Of a DNA stretch of 64,000 bases, positions 33,794 through 42,477 are shown piece by piece. The stretch covers positions 1 through 64,000 of the forward strand of contig JAHBTL010000008.1 in NCBI GenBank assembly GCA_019638615.1, in the 5' to 3' direction. This DNA is from Chitinophagaceae bacterium (GTDB taxonomy: Bacteria; Bacteroidota; Bacteroidia; Chitinophagales; Chitinophagaceae). Within the stretch, counting starts at the first letter, position 1, and every line of letters begins with the position of its first letter. Made by a program: the position numbers and the translations under genes. Under the pieces are notes generated by a model. It was given only the letters and a program-made list of their open reading frames with translations, ran no database searches and was not told the origin of the DNA.

Positions 33794-34966
33794 TTATATT
33801 TTTTCCTTTCTCCTGCTTCCTTCGTATAATTCATATTCCAGCAACCGGCAATCAATGGTGCTCGTGTAAAACTCTATCCGCCGGCCTGCTTTTAATCCCA
33901 TTTTTTTAGCAAGCTCCAGGTTTCCTGTAAAAACGTATCCATAATACCCTCCGCAACGTTGCTTAAAAAAATCGCCGATCCGCCTGTATGTATGTTCGAG
34001 TTCCTGTACCTGCCCTAACCTTTCGCCATATTCAGGATTGAGAAATACCACACCCGGCACCCCTTGCGGAACTTCCGTATCTGCAAAATCGCAAACAAAA
34101 AACTCGATCATACCTGCAACACCGGCCGCAATCGCATTTTTCTTTGCATTTTCAATAGCCTTTTCACTGCAATCGCTGGCAACGATCCGGGGACGTGCAG
34201 CCTCGTTAATCCGGCTTTCCAGCAACGCATCTTCTTTTAAGTATACGGTTTCATCGTACCCCTGCAAATGCATAAAGCTGTAATTGTTCCGGAACAAGCC
34301 CGGGCGCCGGTTGGAAGCGATCAGGGCCGCTTCTATTGCTACGGTGCCCGATCCGCACATCGGGTTGATAAAGGGCGACCTCCTGTCCCACCGGGTGGCA
34401 TATATAGCAGCAGAGGCCAACGCCTCCAGCATGGGGGCAAGCCCGGGTATTTTTCTATACCCGTGCCTGGCTATAGAATGTCCGGACGTATCTGCAAATA
34501 TCTCCGCTTCATTGCCCTTCCAGAATAAATGTATGACCGCGCCGGTGAGCTCAGAACCGGTGGGCGGCCGTTTTTCTCTTTTGTTACGCAGCCTGTCAAC
34601 AATCGCATCCTTTACCTTTAAATTGGCGAAAAGGTTATTATTGATCGTTTCATTGCTTACATTGCTGGTTACTGAGAAATAGGTATTCTCCGGCAGGATA
34701 AGCTCCCACGGATAGGTTGTTACCTGCCGATAGATTTCATCGGCATTGTGTGCCTCAAATTTTTTTAAGCTGTACAATACCTGGCTGGCACAGCGCAGGT
34801 TCAGGTTCAGCCTGATGCAGTCGGTAACGGTTCCGTATATACGTACTCCTGTTACAAAAGAGTCCTTCACTGCATATCCTAATTCAGTTACTTCCTGTAG
34901 CAGGTAAGGCGTTATCCTTTTATGGCAGGTGATGGTGATAAAAGAGGAGGTAGTAAATATATTCAT
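33794..34966 (-). CDS. THUMP-domain rRNA guanine-N2 methyltransferase (RlmL N-domain type)
   Basis: A 390-residue protein with an N-terminal THUMP domain (about 45-150) that binds RNA, and a class I SAM methyltransferase domain with motif I at 201-214 (NPMCGSGTVAIEAA). Motif IV reads NPEY (310-313), where most m2G methyltransferases have NPPY; Glu in place of the second Pro is worth noting but may be normal in this phylum. By family it modifies a guanine of 23S rRNA. It stands alone between the sigma factor and the permease. Confidence 0.9.
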   Translation of the reverse strand: MNIFTTSSFITITCHKRITPYLLQEVTELGYAVKDSFVTGVRIYGTVTDCIRLNLNLRCASQVLYSLKKFEAHNADEIYRQVTTYPWELILPENTYFSVTSNVSNETINNNLFANLKVKDAIVDRLRNKREKRPPTGSELTGAVIHLFWKGNEAEIFADTSGHSIARHGYRKIPGLAPMLEALASAAIYATRWDRRSPFINPMCGSGTVAIEAALIASNRRPGLFRNNYSFMHLQGYDETVYLKEDALLESRINEAARPRIVASDCSEKAIENAKKNAIAAGVAGMIEFFVCDFADTEVPQGVPGVVFLNPEYGERLGQVQELEHTYRRIGDFFKQRCGGYYGYVFTGNLELAKKMGLKAGRRIEFYTSTIDCRLLEYELYEGSRRKEKI

Positions 34967-35033
34967 GATGCTGCGCCAAAGCTAATACCCGGCATTTGCA
35001 AACATAGGCAGAATAAGCATGCGATGCCGCACT

Positions 35034-36362
35034 TTATAACATCCACAACGAAAGCAGGTATACACATAGCAATGTGGTAAGCCCCATCCATATTGTAGCA
35101 ACAGAGTATACCCTGAGCATGGTATTCATTTCAAGTCCCGAAAATTTACTGATCACCCAGAAATAAGCGTCATTGGCATGAGAGATCATCATAGAGCCGC
35201 CGCCCATCGATAAAACACAAAGCATTTGCCCGGCAGGAGTATTAAGGCCCAATGCCGGCAACAGCGGTTGCACAATCGATGCTGCCGTAATAATGGCAAC
35301 CGTGGAAGACCCCTGTGCCGTTTTTAATAAAGCTGTAAGCAAAAAGGGAAAGAAAATGCCCAGGCTGCCGAGTGGTAATACTTCTTCAAGATGCTGACCG
35401 ATATGAGTCGCCGCCAGTATAGCTCCGAACGCGCCCCCGGCTCCAATGATCACCAGTATACCTCCTGCTTTCTCGGCGCCTTCCTGCAACAACCTGCTTA
35501 TTTCATTTTTATTCCATGAAGGAACAGCGGTAAGCGCCAGCAATACTCCTATGCATAAGGCAATGACCGGATCACCTAACAGGGAAAGCGCTTGCCATAT
35601 TCCCGATTCTTTTTTTTCCATGCCGCCAAAAGCGCCTAAGCCAATTAATAGTATGGGGATGATCACAGGTAAAAAAGACCGCAACACTCCCGGCTTGTTT
35701 ATTGTCATCTCCACTGCTTCATCACCGTCAACAGACCGTAGGTTTATTTTCCTGCCCGCGTATCCTGCCCATATATATCCAACTACGCTGGCCGGAACAG
35801 CCACCGCTATGCCGAGCAGTATCAGTTTCCCGAAATCCACCTGCATAATACCCGCGGCAGCGGACGCGCCGGGATGCGGGGGAATTAAACAATGAACCGC
35901 GTATAATCCCGCCGCCATCGAGGTTGCCATTACGGGCATGGCTATGCGCGTTCGGCGGGCCAGTGATTTGTTCAGCCCGCTTAACACAATATACCCCGAA
36001 TCGCAAAAAATGGGTAAGCCCACAACAAAACCGGTAATATTCATTGCCAGCGGCGCTCTTTTCTCACCGGTCTTTTTTAATATCCAGCCGGCCATCACAT
36101 GCGTACTACCGGTATGTTCAAGCAATATGCCCAGCGCGGTTCCCACCACTATGATAAAACCCAGCGATTGCATGATATGCCCGAAACCCTCCTTCATGGT
36201 TTTTATTATGTCTGCAACCGGCATTTGTACTCCCAGTCCTACCACAAAACATGCTATCAGCAAAGCAAAAAACGCGTGTACTTTATATTTTGCAGTCAGC
36301 AGTATAATAACAGCAATCCCGGCAATAAGAAAAGTCATTAGTTGAAAGAGTGAAGTAGCCAT
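35034..36362 (-). CDS. GntP-family gluconate-type proton symporter
   Basis: A 442-residue inner-membrane protein with about 12-14 helices. The family fingerprints include GLPIFCDSGYIVLSGL at about 113-128, LIPPHPGASAAAGI near 158-171 and the late GGGSMMISHANDAYFWVISKFSG segment. The family carries gluconate and related sugar acids with protons; no gluconate kinase or dehydratase is near, so the substrate is uncertain. It is transcribed divergently from the YihY gene, with an 88-bp gap. Confidence 0.9.
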   Translation of the reverse strand: MATSLFQLMTFLIAGIAVIILLTAKYKVHAFFALLIACFVVGLGVQMPVADIIKTMKEGFGHIMQSLGFIIVVGTALGILLEHTGSTHVMAGWILKKTGEKRAPLAMNITGFVVGLPIFCDSGYIVLSGLNKSLARRTRIAMPVMATSMAAGLYAVHCLIPPHPGASAAAGIMQVDFGKLILLGIAVAVPASVVGYIWAGYAGRKINLRSVDGDEAVEMTINKPGVLRSFLPVIIPILLIGLGAFGGMEKKESGIWQALSLLGDPVIALCIGVLLALTAVPSWNKNEISRLLQEGAEKAGGILVIIGAGGAFGAILAATHIGQHLEEVLPLGSLGIFFPFLLTALLKTAQGSSTVAIITAASIVQPLLPALGLNTPAGQMLCVLSMGGGSMMISHANDAYFWVISKFSGLEMNTMLRVYSVATIWMGLTTLLCVYLLSLWML

Positions 36363-36450
36363 TCAGCATCATATTAAAAATGTAAATGAATATAAGCCTG
36401 CGTTTTGTTTCTGAAAGTTTTTTTGGCATATTTTTTTGATAATTAAATAT

Positions 36451-37389
36451 ATGTTTTTGAAAAATAGCTGGAAAATACTTCGCCAATCTGCCATTGATTT
36501 TATTGACGACAGGGTGATGAAGCTGAGCGCAGCGCTGGCATATTATACTATTTTTTCGCTGCCGGGTTTGCTGATCATTGTTATATGGATTATGGATATG
36601 TTTTATGGGGAGGCCGCTGTTGAAGGGACTATTTACGGGCAGATCAGTTCCCTGGTAGGCAGAGACGCGGCGATGCAGATACAGCAAACCATTCGCAATG
36701 CAACACTTTCTTACCAAAGCGGGTTTGCCGCGGTTGTTGGTATTGCCACCCTGGTCATTGGCGCCACAAGCATATTTGGTGAAATACAGGATTCCATCAA
36801 CCTCATCTGGCGGTTGAAGGCCAAACCCAGGAAAGGATGGCTTAAATTAATCATCAACCGTTTACTTTCTTTCTCTATCATTGTATCATTGGGGTTTATT
36901 TTACTCGTTTCTCTTATCCTTAATACGCTGATGGACGCGTTTATCAACCGGCTTACGCTGGCATTCCCCGAAACACAGGTTTTTGTAGCGTATATATTTA
37001 ATATTGTGCTCACCTTTGTTGTTACCTCTTTTTTATTCGGTTTAATTTTTAAAGTATTGCCCGATGCAAAAGTGGAATGGAAACATGTAAGAATGGGGGC
37101 CTTTACAACCGCTTTGCTGTTTATGGCCGGTAAATTTGCCATTGGATATTATCTCGGGCAGAACAAAATGTCCAGCGCATACGGAGCTGCGGGTTCGGTT
37201 ATCCTGATATTGCTCTGGGTATATTATTCTGCTATCATATTGTATTTCGGTGCCATTTTTACAAGAGTATATGCAATACATAAAGGATCACATATCTATC
37301 CCAACGAATATGCGGTATGGATAAAAGAAGTAGAAATAGCGCCTGAAAAGCCGTTGAAAAAACTACCGGAACAAACCATACAGGAATAA
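36451..37389 (+). CDS. YihY/BrkB-family inner-membrane protein
   Basis: A 312-residue protein with six predicted helices, in the YihY (formerly RNase BN-annotated) family. LSAALAYYTIFSLPGLLII at about 23-41 and SSAYGAAGSVILILLWVYYSA near 235-255 are the family marks. The molecular role is not settled for this family. An in-frame TTG lies at 36436; the ATG at 36451 gives a normal N-terminus (MFLKNSWKIL) and is preferred. Confidence 0.9.
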   Translation: MFLKNSWKILRQSAIDFIDDRVMKLSAALAYYTIFSLPGLLIIVIWIMDMFYGEAAVEGTIYGQISSLVGRDAAMQIQQTIRNATLSYQSGFAAVVGIATLVIGATSIFGEIQDSINLIWRLKAKPRKGWLKLIINRLLSFSIIVSLGFILLVSLILNTLMDAFINRLTLAFPETQVFVAYIFNIVLTFVVTSFLFGLIFKVLPDAKVEWKHVRMGAFTTALLFMAGKFAIGYYLGQNKMSSAYGAAGSVILILLWVYYSAIILYFGAIFTRVYAIHKGSHIYPNEYAVWIKEVEIAPEKPLKKLPEQTIQE

Positions 37390-37449
37390 AACCGGGGTAG
37401 CTTTCTCGGCCAGGCAGGCAATACAGTTTCCCGGTTATATCCCTCACTG

Positions 37450-39360
37450 TTATTTTATACCCGCTCTTTTCTTCAGCTCCGTAACCGGCATCGTTATCAT
37501 TCTGCCAACAGGCTTATCGTTCCTGTAAGTGATCACCCTCATGGTTACTGCGTCTTTAGGAACAGTAAGAGCAGTTTTGTATTCGGGGTAAAACTGATCA
37601 GGAAAAGAATTGTCAAAGCTGTAATAAATATTCAATCCTTTTACCTCGGTGCTTAATTCCACTACCGCAAGGTTTTTTGAGTTTTTGGTTGCTTTAAAAA
37701 CAGGGTCGTACATGGCAGGCGAATACTTTTTTTCTGTTATGTTGAACCGCTCAAATTGTTTTTCAACCTTGCTGACAAAATCATCCCAGTTCTTTTTTTC
37801 TTTGGGCGACCACACCGATTCTGCTACAGCAAAAGCTCTTGGCCATAGCATATACTGCAAGTGACGGGTATTATAGACCTGCTCCGTCCAAAGGTTTCCC
37901 TGTCCGCCCTTAATATAAACCGGGTCAATTCCATCGGGTACAGGCTCAAACTCGTATGTTTTTCGTAACCGGAGTGTAGCATATACAGGCGGTTCTATCA
38001 CTGCATCGCCCTGCATATAATCAAGATAAGCATGTGTGCTTGGGCTCATCACCACTGCATGCTTTTGTTTAGCGGCTTCAATACCTCCTTTCATACCACG
38101 CCAGCTCATGACTGCCGCGTTGGGCGCCAATCCTCCCTGTAAAATTTCATCCCACCCGATCATTTTTTTCCCTTTCGATTCAATGATCTTTTCCACCCGT
38201 TTCACGAAATAGCTTTGTACTTCATCCAGATTTTTCAGCTTTTCCCGTAGCATTAACGCTTTGATGGCAGCGCTTTTCTCCCAGAAATTCCTGGCTGTTT
38301 CATCGCCTCCCATGTGTATGTATTCAAAAGGGAAGAGTTGCGCTACTTCGGTAAAAACCTTTTCTAAAAAAGCATATACTTTTTCATTGGCAGGACAAAG
38401 GGTATTGTCTACCAGCCCGTAAAAGTGACCCGAAGGCGGCCATACCATGAATTTTTCGCCGGAGTTCACCTGGTATTTTTCAGCGCCGGGCGTGCATGAT
38501 AATTCAGGGTAGGAAGCGATAGCAGCAAGGCTGTGCCCGGGTATATCTACTTCCGGCAATATATTGACGAACTGTTCCTGCGCATACTGTACAATCTCCC
38601 TGATGTCCTCCTGTGTATAAAATCCACCGTAGTCCCGGGGTTCATCGGGCTCAGGCTTTGAAAAAGAATTAAATGTGCCAACCTTCTTTACATTCCATGC
38701 TCCCACCGAAGTAAGTTTCGGGAGGCTTTTGATCTCGATACGCCATCCCTGGTCGTCGGTAAGGTGCAGGTGCAGCAAATTGAACTTGTATCTTGCCATG
38801 TCATCAATAAACTTCTTCACTTCTTCTTTTGTAAAGAAATGCCTTGCTACATCAAACATTAAACCTCTCCATCCAAAACGGGGATAATCTTTTATTTCTA
38901 CACAAGGGGCAGTCCACAATATGTTTTTTACCGTCGTTTTACTTTCGATTTCAGCAGGCAGCAGTTGTAAGAAAGACTGAACGCCATAAAACAAACCTGC
39001 CGGCTCATTGGCAGATATTGTAACTGATTGCGCTGTTACCGACAACAGGTATCCTTCCTTTCCCAGTTCAGGATCTTTTTCTTTTAGTATAATAATACCA
39101 ATGTCCGCGCTGCCTGTATCTTTTTTAACCGGAACAGGAAATCCGGTGGCGGCGCCTAACATCCCGGAAAGATAATCTGCCACTTTATCTGCACCGCCTG
39201 ATGCGGTCACCCGTATGGCGGTATTTTCATGCAAGGCAAACGACCCCTGCTTTTGTATCAGCGAAACAGGCTCCGGGATGATAACAGGTTTGCCGTCCTG
39301 CGCTGTTACCCCCGCCGATAATAAAAGCATACCGCAAAAGACCAGGAAAATATATCGCAT
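37450..39360 (-). CDS. Beta-N-acetylhexosaminidase, GH20
   Basis: A 636-residue exported glycosidase (signal peptide to GVTAQ). An N-terminal GH20b-like domain (about 25-150) precedes the catalytic TIM barrel starting RFGWRGLMFDVARHF. The catalytic Asp-Glu pair is Asp353-Glu354 in HMGGDE, used in substrate-assisted removal of terminal GlcNAc or GalNAc. The C-terminal region is a small beta-rich domain. It would act on chitin, glycoprotein or murein sugars in the periplasm. It converges with yihY, 60 bp apart. Confidence 0.95.
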   Translation of the reverse strand: MRYIFLVFCGMLLLSAGVTAQDGKPVIIPEPVSLIQKQGSFALHENTAIRVTASGGADKVADYLSGMLGAATGFPVPVKKDTGSADIGIIILKEKDPELGKEGYLLSVTAQSVTISANEPAGLFYGVQSFLQLLPAEIESKTTVKNILWTAPCVEIKDYPRFGWRGLMFDVARHFFTKEEVKKFIDDMARYKFNLLHLHLTDDQGWRIEIKSLPKLTSVGAWNVKKVGTFNSFSKPEPDEPRDYGGFYTQEDIREIVQYAQEQFVNILPEVDIPGHSLAAIASYPELSCTPGAEKYQVNSGEKFMVWPPSGHFYGLVDNTLCPANEKVYAFLEKVFTEVAQLFPFEYIHMGGDETARNFWEKSAAIKALMLREKLKNLDEVQSYFVKRVEKIIESKGKKMIGWDEILQGGLAPNAAVMSWRGMKGGIEAAKQKHAVVMSPSTHAYLDYMQGDAVIEPPVYATLRLRKTYEFEPVPDGIDPVYIKGGQGNLWTEQVYNTRHLQYMLWPRAFAVAESVWSPKEKKNWDDFVSKVEKQFERFNITEKKYSPAMYDPVFKATKNSKNLAVVELSTEVKGLNIYYSFDNSFPDQFYPEYKTALTVPKDAVTMRVITYRNDKPVGRMITMPVTELKKRAGIK

Positions 39361-39592
39361 GCGTTACAAATTTGTGCTCAAATGTATAACAAACAAGGAA
39401 ATCCTGATAGAAACGTACAGTTCCGCAAGGCGGGACCGTATACTGAGCCAGACCTGCCGCCTTGCTGTTACTTATCCTAATTTCATAAATATCCATTGCA
39501 TAAATAACTACACCTATAACTATAGCGAAACAAGCAACGCCCATGCAGAATGCACGCGCAGGGCACTTCGATTAGCAGAGAAGAATAAGGAG
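39361..39592. other. Intergenic region with a long-loop inverted repeat
   Basis: GCAAGGCGG at 39425-39433 is repeated inverted as CCGCCTTGC at 39457-39465, with a 23-nt loop and no T-run. No convincing gene is present. This region precedes the GH20 start, so it should hold its promoter. Confidence 0.4.
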
Positions 39593-40045
39593 TTAAATGT
39601 TCTTCTTCAAAAAAATTTTGACGGCATCTTTACTCATATACTTTCCTTCTTTTGATATACTTAAAAAAATTAAGAAGCAATCAAAATCAGTATCATACTT
39701 TGCCTTACCAATATAATCCCTCTTTCTTAGTAAAGCATCTTTGTCAATGTTCAAGTGATCTAAATTCAATAAATAGATGTAATAATCTAAATATTTTAAT
39801 TTAATTCCGTAACTGTCATCTAATCGAGAAAAATCTATTACTTCGCAATTAATTGGTACAAATACAGAATCCGTTGCGGAAACAATGGCTAAATCCTCAC
39901 CGGGAAGCCCCCACTTGGATAGAAAATTATTTTTTGAATACACGCTACCATTTCTTAAGAAAAAGTCATTTTGTGAATATGAGTGATAAGCCGAAAAAAA
40001 GAGTATGAAAGAAAAGAAAACTTTTAGCTTATTATTTATTTTCAT
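39593..40045 (-). CDS. Hypothetical secreted protein, AT-rich gene
   Basis: A 150-residue protein with a signal peptide (MKINNKLKVFFSFILFFSAY to SYSQ). It is rich in Asp, Lys, Tyr and Leu, with no motif I recognise. The gene is visibly richer in A and T than its neighbours (codons such as AAA, TTA, AAT dominate), which suggests recent acquisition. No partner gene is evident. Confidence 0.7.
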   Translation of the reverse strand: MKINNKLKVFFSFILFFSAYHSYSQNDFFLRNGSVYSKNNFLSKWGLPGEDLAIVSATDSVFVPINCEVIDFSRLDDSYGIKLKYLDYYIYLLNLDHLNIDKDALLRKRDYIGKAKYDTDFDCFLIFLSISKEGKYMSKDAVKIFLKKNI

Positions 40046-40132
40046 TTACCTCATTTAACATCACGTAATTAATGTAATGCCTCTATAGGTATTGTTCACA
40101 GCATATGCATAGCTTTACCACCACTTCATCAT

Positions 40133-40639
40133 TTAGTGCTCCTTTAACTTCACCCACACATATTCATCGAGTATCACATTATTTTTTACAGCCGATCGTT
40201 TTTGAATACTCTCTAAATGAAAACCATTTTTTTCAAGCACCTTCATAGATGCCTTATTGTGCTCAAATACCCTAGCATATACGCGTACCAGGAAAGGAAA
40301 ATGCAGCGCGGTATATTCCATCATCTGCTTTACCGCCTCGGTAGCAATGCCTTTGTTCCAGAATGGCTCTCCTACCCAATACCCCAGCTCGGCGGTCAGC
40401 CGCGAAATATCTTCCTGCAACTCAAGTCCTATGCAGCCGGCCAGCGCCCCTTCCGCATGGATAGCTAATACCGAAGCGGGCTTTTTCAACATGCAAAAAT
40501 TAATGAACTCACTTGCGTGCTGTATTTTATAGGGATGAGGCAGGCGGTCTCTTACATTATTCCATATCAAAATATTGTCAGCCAACGCAGCCAGTGCCTG
40601 CCGGTCGCTCTTTTCCCACATACGTAGCTCAACATGCAT
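40133..40639 (-). CDS. GNAT-family N-acetyltransferase (RimJ/RimL type)
   Basis: A 168-residue acetyltransferase. The acetyl-CoA loop region is GYWVGEPFWNKGIATEAVKQM at about 85-105, and VYARVFEHNKASMKVLEKNGFH near 120-141 is the typical last motif of RimJ-like members. These enzymes acetylate N-termini or small molecules; the substrate is unknown. The start is only 3 bp after the mgsA stop, so the two are cotranscribed. Confidence 0.88.
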   Translation of the reverse strand: MHVELRMWEKSDRQALAALADNILIWNNVRDRLPHPYKIQHASEFINFCMLKKPASVLAIHAEGALAGCIGLELQEDISRLTAELGYWVGEPFWNKGIATEAVKQMMEYTALHFPFLVRVYARVFEHNKASMKVLEKNGFHLESIQKRSAVKNNVILDEYVWVKLKEH

Positions 40640-40642
40640 TTA

Positions 40643-41095
40643 TTATACTTTTCGTTTTACATAACCGCTGTAATCGGGTATAACCGCTTCATACTCCTGG
40701 TGCATCAAAGGCGATGTCATTAAAAAATCGGAGGTGGCACGGTCGTTCGCCACCGGAATATTCCACACAATGGCAAGCCTCAGCAATGCTTTTACATCAG
40801 GATCATGAGGCTGTGCCTCCATAGGATCCCAGAAGAATATCAATACATCAATCAGTCCTTCGGCTATCATGGAGCCAATTTGCTGGTCGCCTCCCAGCGG
40901 ACCGCTCAGCACCTGCTTTACGGGCCGGTCCAGCTTTTCTTCCAGCAGCCGCCCCGTTGTGCCTGTTGCTATCAATTCATGCCGGGCAAGCACGGTCTTG
41001 TTAAACTCCGCCCATTCAATCAGGTCATTTTTTTTATGATCATGCGCCACCAGGGCAATGCGTTTCCTTGTTTTAAGTATGCGTGAGGTAGTCAT
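40643..41095 (-). CDS. mgsA: Methylglyoxal synthase
   Basis: A 150-residue cytoplasmic enzyme that turns dihydroxyacetone phosphate into methylglyoxal and phosphate, a relief path when glycolytic phosphates pile up. Family sequences visible are RIALVAHDHKK near 12-22, the phosphate-binding TGTTG at about 44-48, GPLGGDQQIG at about 65-74 (with the catalytic Asp) and FFWDPMEAQPHDPDVKAL at about 88-105. Length and motifs are standard. Confidence 0.95.
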   Translation of the reverse strand: MTTSRILKTRKRIALVAHDHKKNDLIEWAEFNKTVLARHELIATGTTGRLLEEKLDRPVKQVLSGPLGGDQQIGSMIAEGLIDVLIFFWDPMEAQPHDPDVKALLRLAIVWNIPVANDRATSDFLMTSPLMHQEYEAVIPDYSGYVKRKV

Positions 41096-41189
41096 TTCTT
41101 TATTCTTAATTTACCCTGAAAATAAAAAAGCTGTATGCAATAAAAAAGTGTTTATGGTATTTTGTACAGAACCACATGGATAAGCGCAT

Positions 41190-41223
41190 AAAAAAAGCCG
41201 TTGAAAATAAACTTTCAACGGCT
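41190..41223 (-). terminator. Rho-independent terminator after recA
   Basis: A perfect 11-bp stem (AGCCGTTGAAA at 41196-41206 with its complement at 41213-41223) closes a 6-nt loop; on the minus strand a run of seven T follows. It sits 38 bp beyond the recA stop. Confidence 0.92.
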
Positions 41224-41261
41224 GGTATTTAATAAACCGTCCATTATTTACAGAGGCAGCC

Positions 41262-42266
41262 TTATGCAGACTGCATTTCTTTGATCTTCTCTCTTATTTT
41301 AGCTTCTATCTCGTTCGAAAGCTCCGGGTTGTCAATTAATAACTGTCTTACAGCATCCCTGCCCTGACCCAGCTTATCGCCGTTATAGCTGTACCAGCTA
41401 CCGCTTTTCTGGATAATGTTCATCTCTACACCCATATCTATAATTTCACCGGCTTTGGAAATGCCTTCTCCGAAAACAATGTCGAACTCAGCGGCGCGGA
41501 ATGGCGGTGCCACCTTGTTTTTAACCACTTTTACTTTTACGCGGTTGCCTATCGCTTCATCGCCGTCTTTAATTTGTGCCATACGGCGGATATCAAGCCT
41601 TACAGAAGCATAGAATTTCAGGGCATTACCGCCTGTTGTAGTTTCCGGATTGCCAAACATCACTCCTATCTTTTCACGCAACTGGTTAATGAAAATACAT
41701 ACGGTATTGGTTTTGCTGATGGTAGCGGTCAGCTTGCGCAAAGCCTGGCTCATCAACCGGGCCTGCAATCCCATTTTACTGTCGCCCATCTCTCCTTCCA
41801 GTTCGCCTTTGGGTACCAGGGCGGCTACGGAGTCAATGACTACCACGTCCAGTGCACCAGAAAGGATCAGCCTGTCCGCGATCTCAAGTCCCTGCTCCCC
41901 GTAATCGGGTTGTGAGATCAGCAGGTTGTCAACATCTACTCCCAGTTTGCGCGCATAGGAACTGTCGAATGCATGTTCCGCATCAATAATAGCACATACG
42001 CCTCCTTTTTTCTGCGCTTCGGCGATTATATGGATAGCAATGGTGGTTTTACCGGTAGATTCAGGACCGTAAATTTCAACGATCCTTCCCTTCGGCACTC
42101 CGCCTACGCCGAGGGCCGTATCCAAACCTATGGATCCTGTTGAAATTACTTCAAGCTGCTGTTCGGCTCTTTCGTTCATCATCATAACACTCCCTTTGCC
42201 GAAATCCTTTTCGATTTTATCCATTGTAAGTTTCAGCGCTTTTAATTTTTCGTTGGTTCCTGACAT
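41262..42266 (-). CDS. recA: Recombinase A
   Basis: The 334-residue strand-exchange protein binds single-stranded DNA, pairs homologous DNA and triggers the SOS response. Walker A is GPESTGKTT at 67-75; the Walker B/DNA-loop stretch is [15 protein letters not shown] near 138-152; loop L2 is [14 protein letters not shown] near 200-213. It has the short basic C-terminus typical of this phylum. It is a single gene with its own terminator. No clear LexA box was recognised upstream. Confidence 0.98.
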   Translation of the reverse strand: MSGTNEKLKALKLTMDKIEKDFGKGSVMMMNERAEQQLEVISTGSIGLDTALGVGGVPKGRIVEIYGPESTGKTTIAIHIIAEAQKKGGVCAIIDAEHAFDSSYARKLGVDVDNLLISQPDYGEQGLEIADRLILSGALDVVVIDSVAALVPKGELEGEMGDSKMGLQARLMSQALRKLTATISKTNTVCIFINQLREKIGVMFGNPETTTGGNALKFYASVRLDIRRMAQIKDGDEAIGNRVKVKVVKNKVAPPFRAAEFDIVFGEGISKAGEIIDMGVEMNIIQKSGSWYSYNGDKLGQGRDAVRQLLIDNPELSNEIEAKIREKIKEMQSA

Positions 42267-42379
42267 ATTGTAGTATTTATGTATTCAAAATTAACTGTTG
42301 GCTGTAAAGATAGGGATAAACTTATTAACACTAATAATTTTAGCAATAAAAAACTAAAATATTTTGTTTTTATACCGAT

Positions 42380-42411
42380 AGCTCTCAGCCATCAGCAGTC
42401 AGCTATGAGCC
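42380..42411 (-). repeat. Degenerate heptamer tandem repeat between recA and the M1 peptidase
   Basis: The minus strand reads GCTCATA GCTGACT GCTGATG GCTGAGA GCT, period 7 with GCT fixed. It differs in sequence from the GTAAGTR tracts elsewhere in the window, but has the same period and junction location. Confidence 0.65.
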
Positions 42412-42420
42412 AGGGGTGTC

Positions 42421-42446
42421 AAAAAAGCGCCTTGCGGGGCGCTCTT
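42421..42446 (-). terminator. Rho-independent terminator after the M1 peptidase
   Basis: AGCGCC (42426-42431) pairs with GGCGCT (42438-42443) around a short loop. On the minus strand the stem is followed by six T. It lies about 35 bp beyond the peptidase stop. Confidence 0.85.
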
Positions 42447-42477
42447 TTGATATTATGTATGCTTGTTAAATTCCCGC

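Noticed and set aside
39227-39544. Minus-strand frame starting with a hydrophobic stretch
   Set aside because: It overlaps the GH20 signal-peptide region in another frame and its later part lacks coding character.
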